This document shows positions 36,501-43,978 of a stretch of 45,543 nucleotides of DNA, piece after piece (within the stretch, counting starts at the first letter, position 1; each line of letters begins with the position of its first letter). A model generated the notes under the pieces. It did no database searches and was not told the origin of the DNA. It worked only from the letters and a program-made list of their open reading frames with translations. The stretch covers positions 1-45,543 of the forward strand of contig CALUPB010000020.1 in the NCBI GenBank assembly GCA_944322585.1. The letters are read 5' to 3'. The DNA comes from an uncultured Bacteroidales bacterium. Its GTDB lineage: Bacteria > Bacteroidota > Bacteroidia > Bacteroidales > UBA932. Both the position numbers and the translations under genes were made by a program.

Positions 36501-39417
36501 CGGATACGCTTTCGACCCTTCATGGACCGATGAAGTGACAATGAGGGTATTCGGGTTCAGAAACAGCGGGGTGAGGACAGCTGTGTTCACTTACAGGAGG
36601 CCGGAACCGTCAGACAGGGTATTGCCTTTGGAATTTACCGGATTTGTCGACAGGTCTTTGCCGGGAACAGAAGCCGGGTTTGTCCTGAAGACCCTGCCCG
36701 GAGTGGAATGTGCCGTGACGGTATATGACAAGAGCACAGACAATATTAGGAGCAATATGTGGTCCGGAGTCCGTCCGCAGACGGTGTCGCCTGTCTATGT
36801 GAATGTAAGATCTGCGACGGGCATGGTCGGCGGGACTTATTACGGGCATGATACCGGATTCTATTATGCACATACGGCTGACAGGATTGTCATGGCAAGT
36901 CCGCTGATGAGGTCGAAGTCGGCTTCCGTCACCGGCAATGCCGCAATGGCAGAAGAGTCCGTCGCTCCGTCCGGCGGGGAGCCGGATTATGGTGAGGGCG
37001 CTGCCGTGACGGTCCGGGAACAGTTCGACAATACCCTGGCTTTCCTGCCTTTCCTCAGGTCGGACGAGGAGGGGAATGTCAGGTTCGATGTCGGTGTTAC
37101 AGACAAGCTGTCTACATATTATGTGACCGTGTTCGCACATAGTACGGATATGAGGAATGCCGTGCTCGGCAGGGAGATGGTGGTTTCTCTTCCTGTCAAG
37201 GTCTCGGCAACAGTGCCGCGTTTCCTGTATGAAGGCGACAGGTATTGCCTCATGGCGTCGGTGTCGAATTCTTCTGACAGAGAGTTGTCGGGAGATATGT
37301 TGCTGTATGTCTACGGATCTGAAGATTATGGGCATTCTGAACCGTTCATGGTCAGGTCTGTCCCGGTAACGGCCGGAGCCGGTTCGGCGTCTTCGGCGGA
37401 GTTCGCTGTAGATGTCCCGCAGGGGGTGGACACTCTCGGATTTAAAGTGGTATATATGGCTGAAATTGACGGAGTTCCGGTCTCTGATGCCATGTTCGTG
37501 ACAGTACCTGTGTCAAGACCGGTCCAGACATTGACGGAATCGCATTCTTCCGTAGTGCTGGCGGGGACGGATACGGATTCCCTGAAACGTTCTTTGGAAG
37601 CTGCCTTTACGGGAACATCGGGGTACGGGGCCGAATACAGGGAAACTTCCCTGATGGATATGCTTATGGAGTCAGTGCCGCGCAAGATTGTTCCTCAGGG
37701 TAAGGATGTGCTGTCGCTGACGGAGGCATATTATATGATGCGGCTTGCCGGAAACATTGCCGGGTCGCCAGGCTTTGTAGGAGCCGGCTCCCCGGAAATT
37801 CACGGTGCCATGTCCGATTTGGCAGACGCTGGTGTCCCGGCAATTCATGATACAGTGTCCGATGCAGCCGGAGGACATCAGGATAGTGCCGCCGGGTGTG
37901 TCGCAGAGTCGGATTTGCTGGACGGTATACTCTCTTGCCGGAATTCCGATGGCGGTTTCGGCTGGTTCGAGGGATTTCCGTCATCGCCCGTGATAACGGC
38001 CGTGGTTTTGGAGAGATTCGCTTCGCTCCTGAACAGGGGGATGCTTCCGGTGGAATATGGCTCGGGAGAATCATCGGATGTCCCTGAAAGTCATGATGAC
38101 GGTGCAACGGACATAATGTCTGTTGACAATCATGGGAATGTCCGTGGCGGGCAGTCCAGTGGCTTACGGAACAGTATCCAAAAGGCTGTACATTATCTGG
38201 ATTCCTTGCAGTTCGGTCCGGAGAGACCTTCATGGTACGGAGGACTGTCGCTGTCGCAGTATCTGTATCTGAGGTCAATGTATCCTGAAATCGGATTTAC
38301 GGTTCCGGCCGGCAAGGACAGGATGAAGACATTTACAGATGCTGTCAGGGAGTATCTTCTTCCGGAAACAGACCGGGGACTGAATGACAATATGCTCGGG
38401 AAGGCAAGGCGTGCTGCCGTCCTTTTGGCTCTTTCCGAAGATGAAGCGGAGTCTCTTGCCGTCTCTTTCGGATTAAGGAGGAAAGATATCAGGAAATTGG
38501 CGGCTTCTGCAGAGGCCGATATCCTTTCCATTACCGAATATGCCGTGGAGCATCCGTCCGGAGGAGTGTATTTCCCTAATGCGGTCATGCCGTTCAGAGG
38601 CCTGCTTGAAAGCGAGGTCTATGCGCATTCTCTGCTTTGTGACCTGATGCAGCGTTATTCCGATGCCGTCCTGTCCGCAGACAAAGCTGGTCCCATCGCC
38701 GGAAAGTCCACTACGGGGAAATCCACTGACAGGGCATCCTCCATTGCCGATGGAGTGCGTCTGTGGCTGATGCTGCAGAAAGAGACCCAGCACTGGGATG
38801 CTGATCCTGCATATGTCAACGCCGTGTCTTCTGTTCTGGCAGGGTCGGTTGCCGTAAAGGCTGCCAGGATAGCAGTGATGACGAAAAAGTATTTGAAGCC
38901 GTTCGGAGAGGTGGAGCCGGCGGGGAACGAGATGACAGTGAAGAGACAGTGGTACCGGATAGTGTCGGACGTGCCGGAGCAGCAGACGGACAGTGATACC
39001 TTGATGATACCGGTTTCCGAAGGTGATACCTTGAGTGTGGGAGACAGGATAGTGGCACAGTACAGGATATGGAGTCAGGAAAACAGGAGTTTCGTACAGC
39101 TTGTGTCTCCTTATTATGCGTCTCTGCGTCCGGTGGACCAGCTTTCGGGACCGACAGGAGGCTTGTTCCGGCCTGTCATGGTGTCCGGTGCCGGAATTTC
39201 TTCATGGAGTATTGTCCCGCGTGGCTACAGGGAAGTGAAAGCTGACAGGAGCATATATTATTTCGATGTATGTCCGGAGGAGGACATTGCCTTCACGGAA
39301 GAATTCCATGTCACGCAGGCAGGTTCATTTACGGCTCCGGCCGTCACCATAGAGTGCCTGTATTCTCCGCATTACCGTGCAAACGGCCGGTCGTCCGGGC
39401 AATTGCGCTCCGAGTAG
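33583..39417 (+). CDS. Alpha-2-macroglobulin-like protein without a thioester
   Basis: 1,944 residues. Signal peptide (MLAGFCAAASVMVAAFLLPG), then about 500 residues of helical sequence; a macroglobulin MG2-type module from about residue 570 (ARIFKDRAAFNPGDSVQFKV) and the next (DEFVLPTYTMEFTGG); the central A2M domain at about 1144-1230 (FLPFLRSDEEGNVRFDVGVT, VPRFLYEGDRYCLMASVSN); and a helical thioester-domain-like region (about 1355-1755, ILSCRNSDGGFGWFEGFP). No CxEQ motif is found, so it cannot trap proteases by a thioester. Two hydrophilic stretches (about 1405-1445 and 1490-1525) and one near 1700 look like insertions. It probably sits in the envelope. Translation is coupled to folC (ATGA), although the jobs differ; terminator at 39463. 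Confidence 0.82.
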   Translation: MRIRSGFFPMLAGFCAAASVMVAAFLLPGNSDAASIGREKDMKTDEDGHVLVDLWQQYSKARSDDRPLKEASVLDGIMKESLKRGLAWDFYDSAYKWHQAVTSRNWKLRDSTLSRIGKDAVALDNPVVTYSLVHARLIDQEIDMEWFRTNVLERAALLKQNCSRAFYGKDSCLSSSPEYAPFITPLISNDYEYLLWSVSRIPSYLWSDSSDDVREAAENRLKDYIGDSYPCGAYLEYLDVLDAHGGNSSIIMDPGRESLSVPEAAGDQNGPEIDRASMDARKSALEEFAGKYEGKAIALYACQRLLLDRKEILDAGLAGIGGVSVPEASDYEALRRSCADFEKSRKSFKGSEKDIADCLTSIENLVKNLDGRSVGLRTSGYTVEAVFKNIAEAALELREGNDTGKVVHSAVLSNADNRYYLPDTVEYRLPAIPDGDYVLVCRYGKEKSLLSYPVFSLSLAGRSVRDFGYGIYAGWEKSGRPVDRADIEILSKGKVVRTVKDFVFDGFTPVQDIMDEVASEHDGTLQVRCRLTDENGFRRCSRPLFLYENEIIAPLSETGNDSRPQDGKSLDARIFKDRAAFNPGDSVQFKVVLFSRTVSGGCAVEPGVEMDAVLSDPDGKTVGKISLKTNEFGSAAGSFDLDRGLKGGTYYIYVSPAGEETHLAGSALTVDEFVLPTYTMEFTGGKAVRFSGDTVVVQGKLSGYSGHPVSGARIVYDVEAYVSGVGRLHGETQAGDDGTFEIGFIAGTPSSDSGMTYWYYPTVRVTDLTGETYEWSAAPVRVNPEMQIYAGLLNGAEGNVDMLPEAVLGEKAGGLSVDGNVELMSCDTVMVRFDIPSDMPECPVEYEVTRGGQTVLSGTGRTGSEILIDLSGQPSGIYRVRAGAAYVCHDGRSLSDEDDLYLLKTSLSDTVMDWGVENFFRKIGDGSVSVLAGVGDGEQWYVVEVYDAAGRLLKAESVHMAGQPGKEGSVRMIGYAFDPSWTDEVTMRVFGFRNSGVRTAVFTYRRPEPSDRVLPLEFTGFVDRSLPGTEAGFVLKTLPGVECAVTVYDKSTDNIRSNMWSGVRPQTVSPVYVNVRSATGMVGGTYYGHDTGFYYAHTADRIVMASPLMRSKSASVTGNAAMAEESVAPSGGEPDYGEGAAVTVREQFDNTLAFLPFLRSDEEGNVRFDVGVTDKLSTYYVTVFAHSTDMRNAVLGREMVVSLPVKVSATVPRFLYEGDRYCLMASVSNSSDRELSGDMLLYVYGSEDYGHSEPFMVRSVPVTAGAGSASSAEFAVDVPQGVDTLGFKVVYMAEIDGVPVSDAMFVTVPVSRPVQTLTESHSSVVLAGTDTDSLKRSLEAAFTGTSGYGAEYRETSLMDMLMESVPRKIVPQGKDVLSLTEAYYMMRLAGNIAGSPGFVGAGSPEIHGAMSDLADAGVPAIHDTVSDAAGGHQDSAAGCVAESDLLDGILSCRNSDGGFGWFEGFPSSPVITAVVLERFASLLNRGMLPVEYGSGESSDVPESHDDGATDIMSVDNHGNVRGGQSSGLRNSIQKAVHYLDSLQFGPERPSWYGGLSLSQYLYLRSMYPEIGFTVPAGKDRMKTFTDAVREYLLPETDRGLNDNMLGKARRAAVLLALSEDEAESLAVSFGLRRKDIRKLAASAEADILSITEYAVEHPSGGVYFPNAVMPFRGLLESEVYAHSLLCDLMQRYSDAVLSADKAGPIAGKSTTGKSTDRASSIADGVRLWLMLQKETQHWDADPAYVNAVSSVLAGSVAVKAARIAVMTKKYLKPFGEVEPAGNEMTVKRQWYRIVSDVPEQQTDSDTLMIPVSEGDTLSVGDRIVAQYRIWSQENRSFVQLVSPYYASLRPVDQLSGPTGGLFRPVMVSGAGISSWSIVPRGYREVKADRSIYYFDVCPEEDIAFTEEFHVTQAGSFTAPAVTIECLYSPHYRANGRSSGQLRSE

Positions 39418-39462
39418 CCGCGTCCGGTGCATCGTTCGTGGTATATTCCTGCATCTTATGTG

Positions 39463-39500
39463 AGAAGCCGTCTGAATACAGCCGGAGTCAGACGGCTTCT
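39463..39500 (+). terminator. Terminator of folC-macroglobulin transcript
   Basis: AGAAGCCGTCTGA (39463-39475) and TCAGACGGCTTCT (39488-39500) are perfect 13-bp inverted repeats with a 12-base loop, 46 bp after the stop; the T-run is weak. Confidence 0.65.
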
Positions 39501-39522
39501 ATGATGTTTAATCGATATGTGT

Positions 39523-39837
39523 ATGAATTTACGTCTTTCGTGCGCTCTTGCGGTGCTTCTGCTCTGTCCTTTTATGACATTGGCGCAGAAAAATTCCGGT
39601 TATGATGCCGGATATCATCCCACTGTAGAGGCAGGCCTTGTCCTGAACGGCAATGTGGCGGCTGTTTCCGTCGTGACATCCCAGGGCTATTGCTTCGGCA
39701 ACGGTCTTTATATAGGAGACATGACCGGAATTGTCTTCGGCTCCATGTCGTCCGGAGGCGGGCCATTCTTTTCCGGGTTTACTCCCGGTAATGCCGGTAA
39801 TTCAGGCGTCTATGCCGGTGTCTCCTACTGTTTCTGA
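39523..39837 (+). CDS. Small exported protein, possibly an outer-membrane beta-barrel remnant
   Basis: 104 residues from ATG 39523 (another ATG lies two codons earlier). A clear signal peptide (MNLRLSCALAVLLLCPFMTLA, with cleavage before QKN) is followed by alternating Gly/aromatic sequence (GYDAGYHPTVEAGLVLNGN, GYCFGNGLYIGD) and ends YAGVSYCF; a terminal Phe is typical of outer-membrane barrels. Small Bacteroidales barrel proteins of this look are generally about twice as long, so the middle may have been lost in frame, but this is inference. A 7-bp hairpin (GACAGGT-GAG-ACCTGTC, 39836-39852) follows the stop. Confidence 0.55.
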   Translation: MNLRLSCALAVLLLCPFMTLAQKNSGYDAGYHPTVEAGLVLNGNVAAVSVVTSQGYCFGNGLYIGDMTGIVFGSMSSGGGPFFSGFTPGNAGNSGVYAGVSYCF

Positions 39838-40070
39838 CAGGTGAGACCTGTCTGCGGGGACGGTGATGCCTGCCCTCAGACCGTCAAGATCCAGTTCTGA
39901 AGGTTCCAGGAACACCCAGAGCCCGAACTATGGCATACAACGGGCTGATGAACACGCAGATCAGATGGCAGGCGGCAGAGAAAATCCACCAGATATGCTG
40001 CAATCACTACTCCGCAGGACACTATGATATGCAACATGACATAAAAATTCAAAACAATTTCTAAATTTTT
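39838..40070. other. Intergenic stretch without a supported gene
   Basis: About 230 bp between the small exported protein and the tRNA promoter. Apart from the short hairpin at its start I see no motif, RNA or credible coding sequence. A minus-strand frame here overlaps the tRNA promoter and has no family resemblance. Confidence 0.5.
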
Positions 40071-40101
40071 TTTGCAGAATAAAAAATCTTGCATATCTTT
40101 G
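40071..40101 (+). promoter_or_regulatory. Promoter of tRNA-Val
   Basis: TTTG (40071-40074), a 19-bp spacer and TATCTTTG (40094-40101): an exact match to the Bacteroidota housekeeping promoter, 43 bp before the tRNA. It is the best promoter in the window and supports the host assignment. Confidence 0.8.
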
Positions 40102-40144
40102 CAATCCCAAAACAAAAGAAGGGGTTCAGATCTTAAAAAATAAT

Positions 40145-40219
40145 GGGAGCATAGCTCAGTTGGTTCAGAGCGTCTGCCTTACAAGCAGAGGGTCGGGGGT
40201 TCGACTCCCTCTGCTCCCA
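40145..40219 (+). tRNA. tRNA-Val (anticodon UAC)
   Basis: 75 nt with all four arms: acceptor GGGAGCA/TGCTCCC with discriminator A, D arm GCTCAGTTGGTTCAGAGC, anticodon stem TCTGC/GCAGA around the loop CTTACAA (anticodon TAC), and T arm GGGGG-TTCGACT-CCCTC. The CCA end is not encoded. Confidence 0.96.
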
Positions 40220-40231
40220 CACGGCAAATCA

Positions 40232-40261
40232 AGCAGCTACAGAAATGTGGCTGCTTTTTTG
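40232..40261 (+). terminator. Terminator of tRNA-Val
   Basis: AGCAGC (40232-40237) pairs with GCTGCT (40250-40255), with ACA/TGT inside, followed by a run of T. A standard intrinsic terminator 12 bp after the tRNA. Confidence 0.85.
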
Positions 40262-40432
40262 TTATGCTGATTTTGCAATGTGTTCTTTTCTTCATTAGGA
40301 GTAAAACGCATCAACATGGATTTTCCGTTGATGCCTTTCTTTGCCAAAATCGCCCTTGCAGCGCGTTCTATTGGGGATTTGGGGACAACAAAAAATAAGG
40401 TAATGATGCAAAAAGTAGTTGGTAATTACCGA

Positions 40433-41169
40433 TTATTTTGCGCTGGATTTGTTGATATTTTCTCTGAAAAAGAGATACCACTTGATAAATTTCTTGTGAT
40501 GTTCTAGAGATAGTCCGCGGTGCAATCGGAGATTATCTTTAAGATGGCCGAAGAAAGATTCAAGAGCGTTGGTAGATTTTGGGATTCTGGGATTGTCGAT
40601 GAAACTGAACATGTCAGGCAAAGCCCTCCAGATATGAAAATAAGCCTTTCTGAGTTTGTCATGCGTGTATGAGGATGTACCTGTCGTTCTGGATACAGTC
40701 CTCTCCTTAAGAAACTCGCCATACTCAAGATGCCACTTTTCCAGCTGCATCTTCCAGAACCTCTCGTCGTTGTGCGTGGCGATGTCGCTTATCTGGAGTA
40801 CAAGCCTTGAGCGCCTGCAGATCCTGGATTATCTCCCATTCCCGCTCCCTGTCCGTCAGTCGGTAGAAAAGGGTAGATTTTATACGATGTCCTCTATATA
40901 CGACCAGGCATACCTTGTTACGGAAATATATCCCGTCTATCAACAGATTGACAGCCTCACTCCTCTTTATTGTCCATTGAGGCGCCAGCTCCAGATACTT
41001 GTAGAACACGGATTTCAGGTGCCTTACGCTGTGCCCGTTCAATGTGGATATCTGCTCTATTGTCTGTTTCCCTACAATCCACCAATTGAACCATACGAAC
41101 ATATTGTTGAGCGATACATCTTTCCTCCTGAGAGTGAAGGACGCTCCGCACCGCTTGCATTTATATCTC
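40433..41169 (-). pseudogene. Zinc-ribbon DDE transposase (IS256-variant type), 3' part, interrupted and deleted
   Basis: The 3' part of an older transposase gene. From 41162 it reads YKCKRCGASFTLRRKDVSLNN, the second half of a zinc ribbon, then an HTH-like region and LLIDGIYFRNKVCLVVY with the first catalytic Asp. Near 40795-40810 the frame changes: IIQDLQALKA is followed, in the next frame, by LVLQISDIATHNDERFWKM and later NALESFFGHLKDNLRLHRG with the catalytic Glu. In relatives about 60 residues, including the second Asp, lie between, so this is a deletion rather than a single slip. The 5' part is at 43879-43963 beyond the IS21 element. The gene cannot make a working enzyme. The ends of this older element could not be found; the 40262-40432 stretch has one perfect 8-bp inverted repeat (40308-40334) but no gene I trust. 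Confidence 0.8.
41165..41169 (+). repeat. Target-site duplication, left copy (ATCTC)
   Basis: ATCTC at 41165-41169 is repeated at 43879-43883, exactly at the two ends of the IS21-family element. Removing the element and one copy restores the older transposase frame (CAT-CAG-AGA-TAT-AAA-TGC on the minus strand). Confidence 0.9.
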
Positions 41170-41286
41170 TGTAACCGGAAATCAGGAATACATCAAAATC
41201 GGCAACGAGGCTACATCAAAAATTGCAACAATCGTACATCAGAAACGGTAACAACTGTACATCAAAAACGGTAACAATAGTGCAGC
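41170..41286 (+). repeat. Left-end IS21 repeats (five ~23-bp units)
   Basis: Five successive units of 23-26 bp ending in TACATCA (last one GCAGCA), with the core CGGTAACAA. Likely binding sites of the IstA transposase; the istA start follows 60 bp later. Confidence 0.8.
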
Positions 41287-41345
41287 ATGAAAAGCATTAT
41301 TAACCCGACCTTTGTGCATATGACACGAACAAAATCACAAAGCAT

Positions 41346-42914
41346 ATGACGACAAAGGAACAAAACAAGTTATCGAGAATGATATTGTATGAGCAAATCC
41401 ACCGCTATCATGCCGAGCGCAAGTCAGCTCGGTGGATAGCCGACCGTCTGAAGATAAACCCGCGGACGGTCAAGAAGTATCTGTCAATGAGTCAGGCCGA
41501 GTTCGAACGGCATTCGGACAACATCAACCGTAAGGGGTTCAAGCTTCAGAGGTACACCACCTTTGTCGTAGAACGTCTCAAGAAGTATCAGGACACACCT
41601 GCGGCCCAGATGCACGATCTGCTGAAAGAGCATTACCCGGACTTCCCGGCAGTATCCCCCAAGACCGTCTACAACTATGTGATGAAGATACGTCAGGAAC
41701 ATGGTCTGCCTGCAGTAAGCGCATCGGAGCGGCAATACAGCTGCATTCCTGAAACAGCCCCCGGCAGATATGCCCAGGTTGACTTCGGGCAGATGAAGCT
41801 GCGCAAAGGAGACGGCACACGAATCAGAGTGTACTTTATGGTGATGATCCTATGCTGGAGCCGGTTCAAGTATGCATGGTTCCAGGACAGGCCGTTCACC
41901 AGCGAAAGTGCATCACTGGCCCATGAGAAGGCTTTCGAATACTTCCATGGTGTGCCGGGCCATATCATATATGATCAGGATGCGGTCTTCCTTTATGACG
42001 AGAACATCGGTGACTATAGGATGACGACAGTCTTCGAGAGCTATGTAAAGAGCCGTCCTTTCAAACCGGTCTTCTGCCGTCCCGCGGATCCGGAAAGCAA
42101 AGGCAAGGTCGAGAATGCCGTGAAATACGTCAAGCATAACTTCCTGCTCAACCGTCAGTACAGCACCCTTGAGAACCTGCAGGAGGAAGCGGAGGCCTGG
42201 CTGTCCAGGACAGGAAACGGCATGGTCCATTCCACGACTATGAAAGTCCCTCAGGAGCAGTGGTACATTGAATGCAGGTCCCTGCTGCCGCACATTCCGC
42301 TTGCCCTGTCATCCGGAACGGATGCCGGCCATCAGGTCATGAAAACCAACAGCGTCCGGTACAGAGGCAACATATACACCCTTCCGATAGGCACCTACAA
42401 GGGAGAAGGCAGTGTGGTATATCTTAAGGAGGAAGGCGTCAGTCTGGTTATAACAGATTCAGACGGGCACGAGATAGCCCGACACATAATGCCCTCCGGG
42501 AGCGGTCAGAAGGTCATCAACAGCAACCATCTCAGGGACCGGTCGGTGAAACTGTCCGAATACCGGAAAAAGGTTGAAGCCATGTTCGGCGACAGTGATG
42601 CGGCATCCCTTTTTGCGGCCAGACTCCAGGAAAGATATCCAAGGTATCTGCGCGACCAGCTGGCAGTGCTTCAGGAGTGCATGGTCAGCTATGGCCGGGA
42701 ATCATGCGACAAGGCACTGGCAATCTGCTGCGAGAACAGACTCTTCAGTGCGTCCAGCTTCCGGGAGATTGCCGAAGGGCTTCGCCCGGCTGGGAAGGAC
42801 ACCGCCCATGTAACCGTAAAGACAGTCGGCAACGGCAGGTCGCGTATGATGGCGAACTTCCAGCCCGGGACATCATCCATAGACACGTACAACAACCTTT
42901 TCACGAAATCCTGA
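41346..42914 (+). CDS. istA: IS21 transposase IstA
   Basis: 522 residues. N-terminal helix-turn-helix (SARWIADRLKINPRTVKKYL), then an RNase H-fold DDE core: first Asp in YAQVDFGQM, second in IIYDQDAVF, Glu in PESKGKVENAVKYVKHNF. A C-terminal beta-barrel and helix follow (NSVRYRGNIYTLPIG). Length and motifs are as in active IS21 relatives. istB starts 1 bp after the stop. Confidence 0.94.
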   Translation: MTTKEQNKLSRMILYEQIHRYHAERKSARWIADRLKINPRTVKKYLSMSQAEFERHSDNINRKGFKLQRYTTFVVERLKKYQDTPAAQMHDLLKEHYPDFPAVSPKTVYNYVMKIRQEHGLPAVSASERQYSCIPETAPGRYAQVDFGQMKLRKGDGTRIRVYFMVMILCWSRFKYAWFQDRPFTSESASLAHEKAFEYFHGVPGHIIYDQDAVFLYDENIGDYRMTTVFESYVKSRPFKPVFCRPADPESKGKVENAVKYVKHNFLLNRQYSTLENLQEEAEAWLSRTGNGMVHSTTMKVPQEQWYIECRSLLPHIPLALSSGTDAGHQVMKTNSVRYRGNIYTLPIGTYKGEGSVVYLKEEGVSLVITDSDGHEIARHIMPSGSGQKVINSNHLRDRSVKLSEYRKKVEAMFGDSDAASLFAARLQERYPRYLRDQLAVLQECMVSYGRESCDKALAICCENRLFSASSFREIAEGLRPAGKDTAHVTVKTVGNGRSRMMANFQPGTSSIDTYNNLFTKS

Positions 42915-42915
42915 T

Positions 42916-43710
42916 ATGGAACATACCGATAAACTCTCAATAATACGAAGCCACGCCAGGAGGCTGAAGCTGTCCTGGATTGGAGCGAATGTGGCAGAGA
43001 CACTTGTGAGGGCACAAAGCGCTTCACCCAGCTACGATGACTTCCTTATAGACCTGATGCAGTCTGAAGTGGCATCACGTGAAGCACACCGGAAGATATT
43101 GCGCTACAAGAATGCCCGTCTGCCCATGTCCCATGACCTGGACCAATACGACTTCACAATGTCCGGCGGCCTGTCGATGACACAGCTGCATCAGCTCCGC
43201 GAGCTGCACTGGGTTGAAGCCGGCTTCAACATAATGCTTGCCGGGCCGTCCGGTGTCGGCAAGACCTTCATCGCCGCCGGACTGTGCGCAGATGCCATTG
43301 AACACGGATACCGTGCTTCATTCCGTACCATGGATGAAATACTCCAGACACTCCGGACCCGTGACATGACATCTGCCGGCAGGGCTGCCTACAAAAACCT
43401 CTGTTCCTCGCACGTAATCGTCATTGATGACCTGATGAATATAATCGTTGACAGGGAGGAGGGGAATATGCTCTTCGCGTTCATCAACTCCATGTATGAG
43501 ACAACCTCGTTCATAATAACGACAAACCGCTCTCCGGCAGAATGGGCACAGACAATAGGTGATGAAGTTCTTGCAACCGCCATCCTTGACCGTCTGCTAT
43601 ATAAATGCGAGCTCATACAGCTCTCAGGCAGAAGCTACAGGATGGCCAACAGAAAAACCATATTCGAACAGTCCCAGACTGAAAACAAGAATGAAAAAAG
43701 CAGGTTATAG
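42916..43710 (+). CDS. istB: IS21 helper ATPase IstB
   Basis: 264 residues, DnaA/DnaC-like AAA+ ATPase that selects the target with IstA. Walker A LAGPSGVGKTFIA (about residue 110), Walker B HVIVIDDLMN, sensor 1 IITTNRSPAEW, arginine in ILDRLLYKCELI. Complete. Confidence 0.94.
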   Translation: MEHTDKLSIIRSHARRLKLSWIGANVAETLVRAQSASPSYDDFLIDLMQSEVASREAHRKILRYKNARLPMSHDLDQYDFTMSGGLSMTQLHQLRELHWVEAGFNIMLAGPSGVGKTFIAAGLCADAIEHGYRASFRTMDEILQTLRTRDMTSAGRAAYKNLCSSHVIVIDDLMNIIVDREEGNMLFAFINSMYETTSFIITTNRSPAEWAQTIGDEVLATAILDRLLYKCELIQLSGRSYRMANRKTIFEQSQTENKNEKSRL

Positions 43711-43759
43711 TCCTGCGAACAAACTATTGCTTCTGTTAAATAAATCAATACCTTTGTAG

Positions 43760-43878
43760 TGCTGTATCATTGTTACCGAAATCGGTGTACCATTGTTACC
43801 GAAAATGATGCATCATTGTTACTGATTCTGATGTACTCCATTTTACCGAAAATGATGTACTTCTCGTTACCGATTACA
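43760..43878 (+). repeat. Right-end IS21 repeats (five ~23-bp units)
   Basis: The reverse complement of the left series: five units with ATTGTTACCGA as core and TGATGTAC/TGATGCAT between them. The last one ends TTACA at the element's border. Confidence 0.8.
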
Positions 43879-43963
43879 ATCTCTGATGATTGGCTTGTCG
43901 CCCCCATTTTATCACTTCTTTTGACCCACATTCCGGACACTTTCCTTTTCGCGATTTTACCAT
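43879..43963 (-). pseudogene. Zinc-ribbon transposase, 5' part
   Basis: From ATG 43963 the minus strand reads MVKSRKGKCPECGSKEVI and KWGRQANHQR before the IS21 end. CPECG is the first half of the zinc ribbon whose second half (CKRCG) lies at 41159-41145. 28 codons plus one base here join two bases at 41164-41163 in frame to give HQRYKCKRCG. So this is the same gene, split by the IS. Confidence 0.85.
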
Positions 43964-43978
43964 AAAAAATAACTTTGA

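Larger units (their letters stand above)
41170..43878 (+). mobile_element. IS21-family insertion sequence, 2,709 bp, complete
   Basis: Ends TGTAA...TTACA; the outer 25 bp of both ends are imperfect inverted repeats (TGTAAcCGG / TGTAAtCGG, sharing TACATC further in). It carries istA and istB and lies between 5-bp copies of ATCTC, within the family's 4-8 bp range. Each end also has a series of five ~23-bp repeats (41170-41285 and 43760-43878). Both genes look intact, so the copy may still be able to move. Confidence 0.93.

Noticed and set aside
39876-40115. 79-codon minus-strand frame before tRNA-Val
   Set aside because: It overlaps the tRNA promoter and resembles nothing; one hydrophobic stretch is not enough.
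40280-40507. 75-codon plus-strand frame after the tRNA terminator
   Set aside because: Ends inside the transposase remnant on the other strand; no motif or ribosome site.
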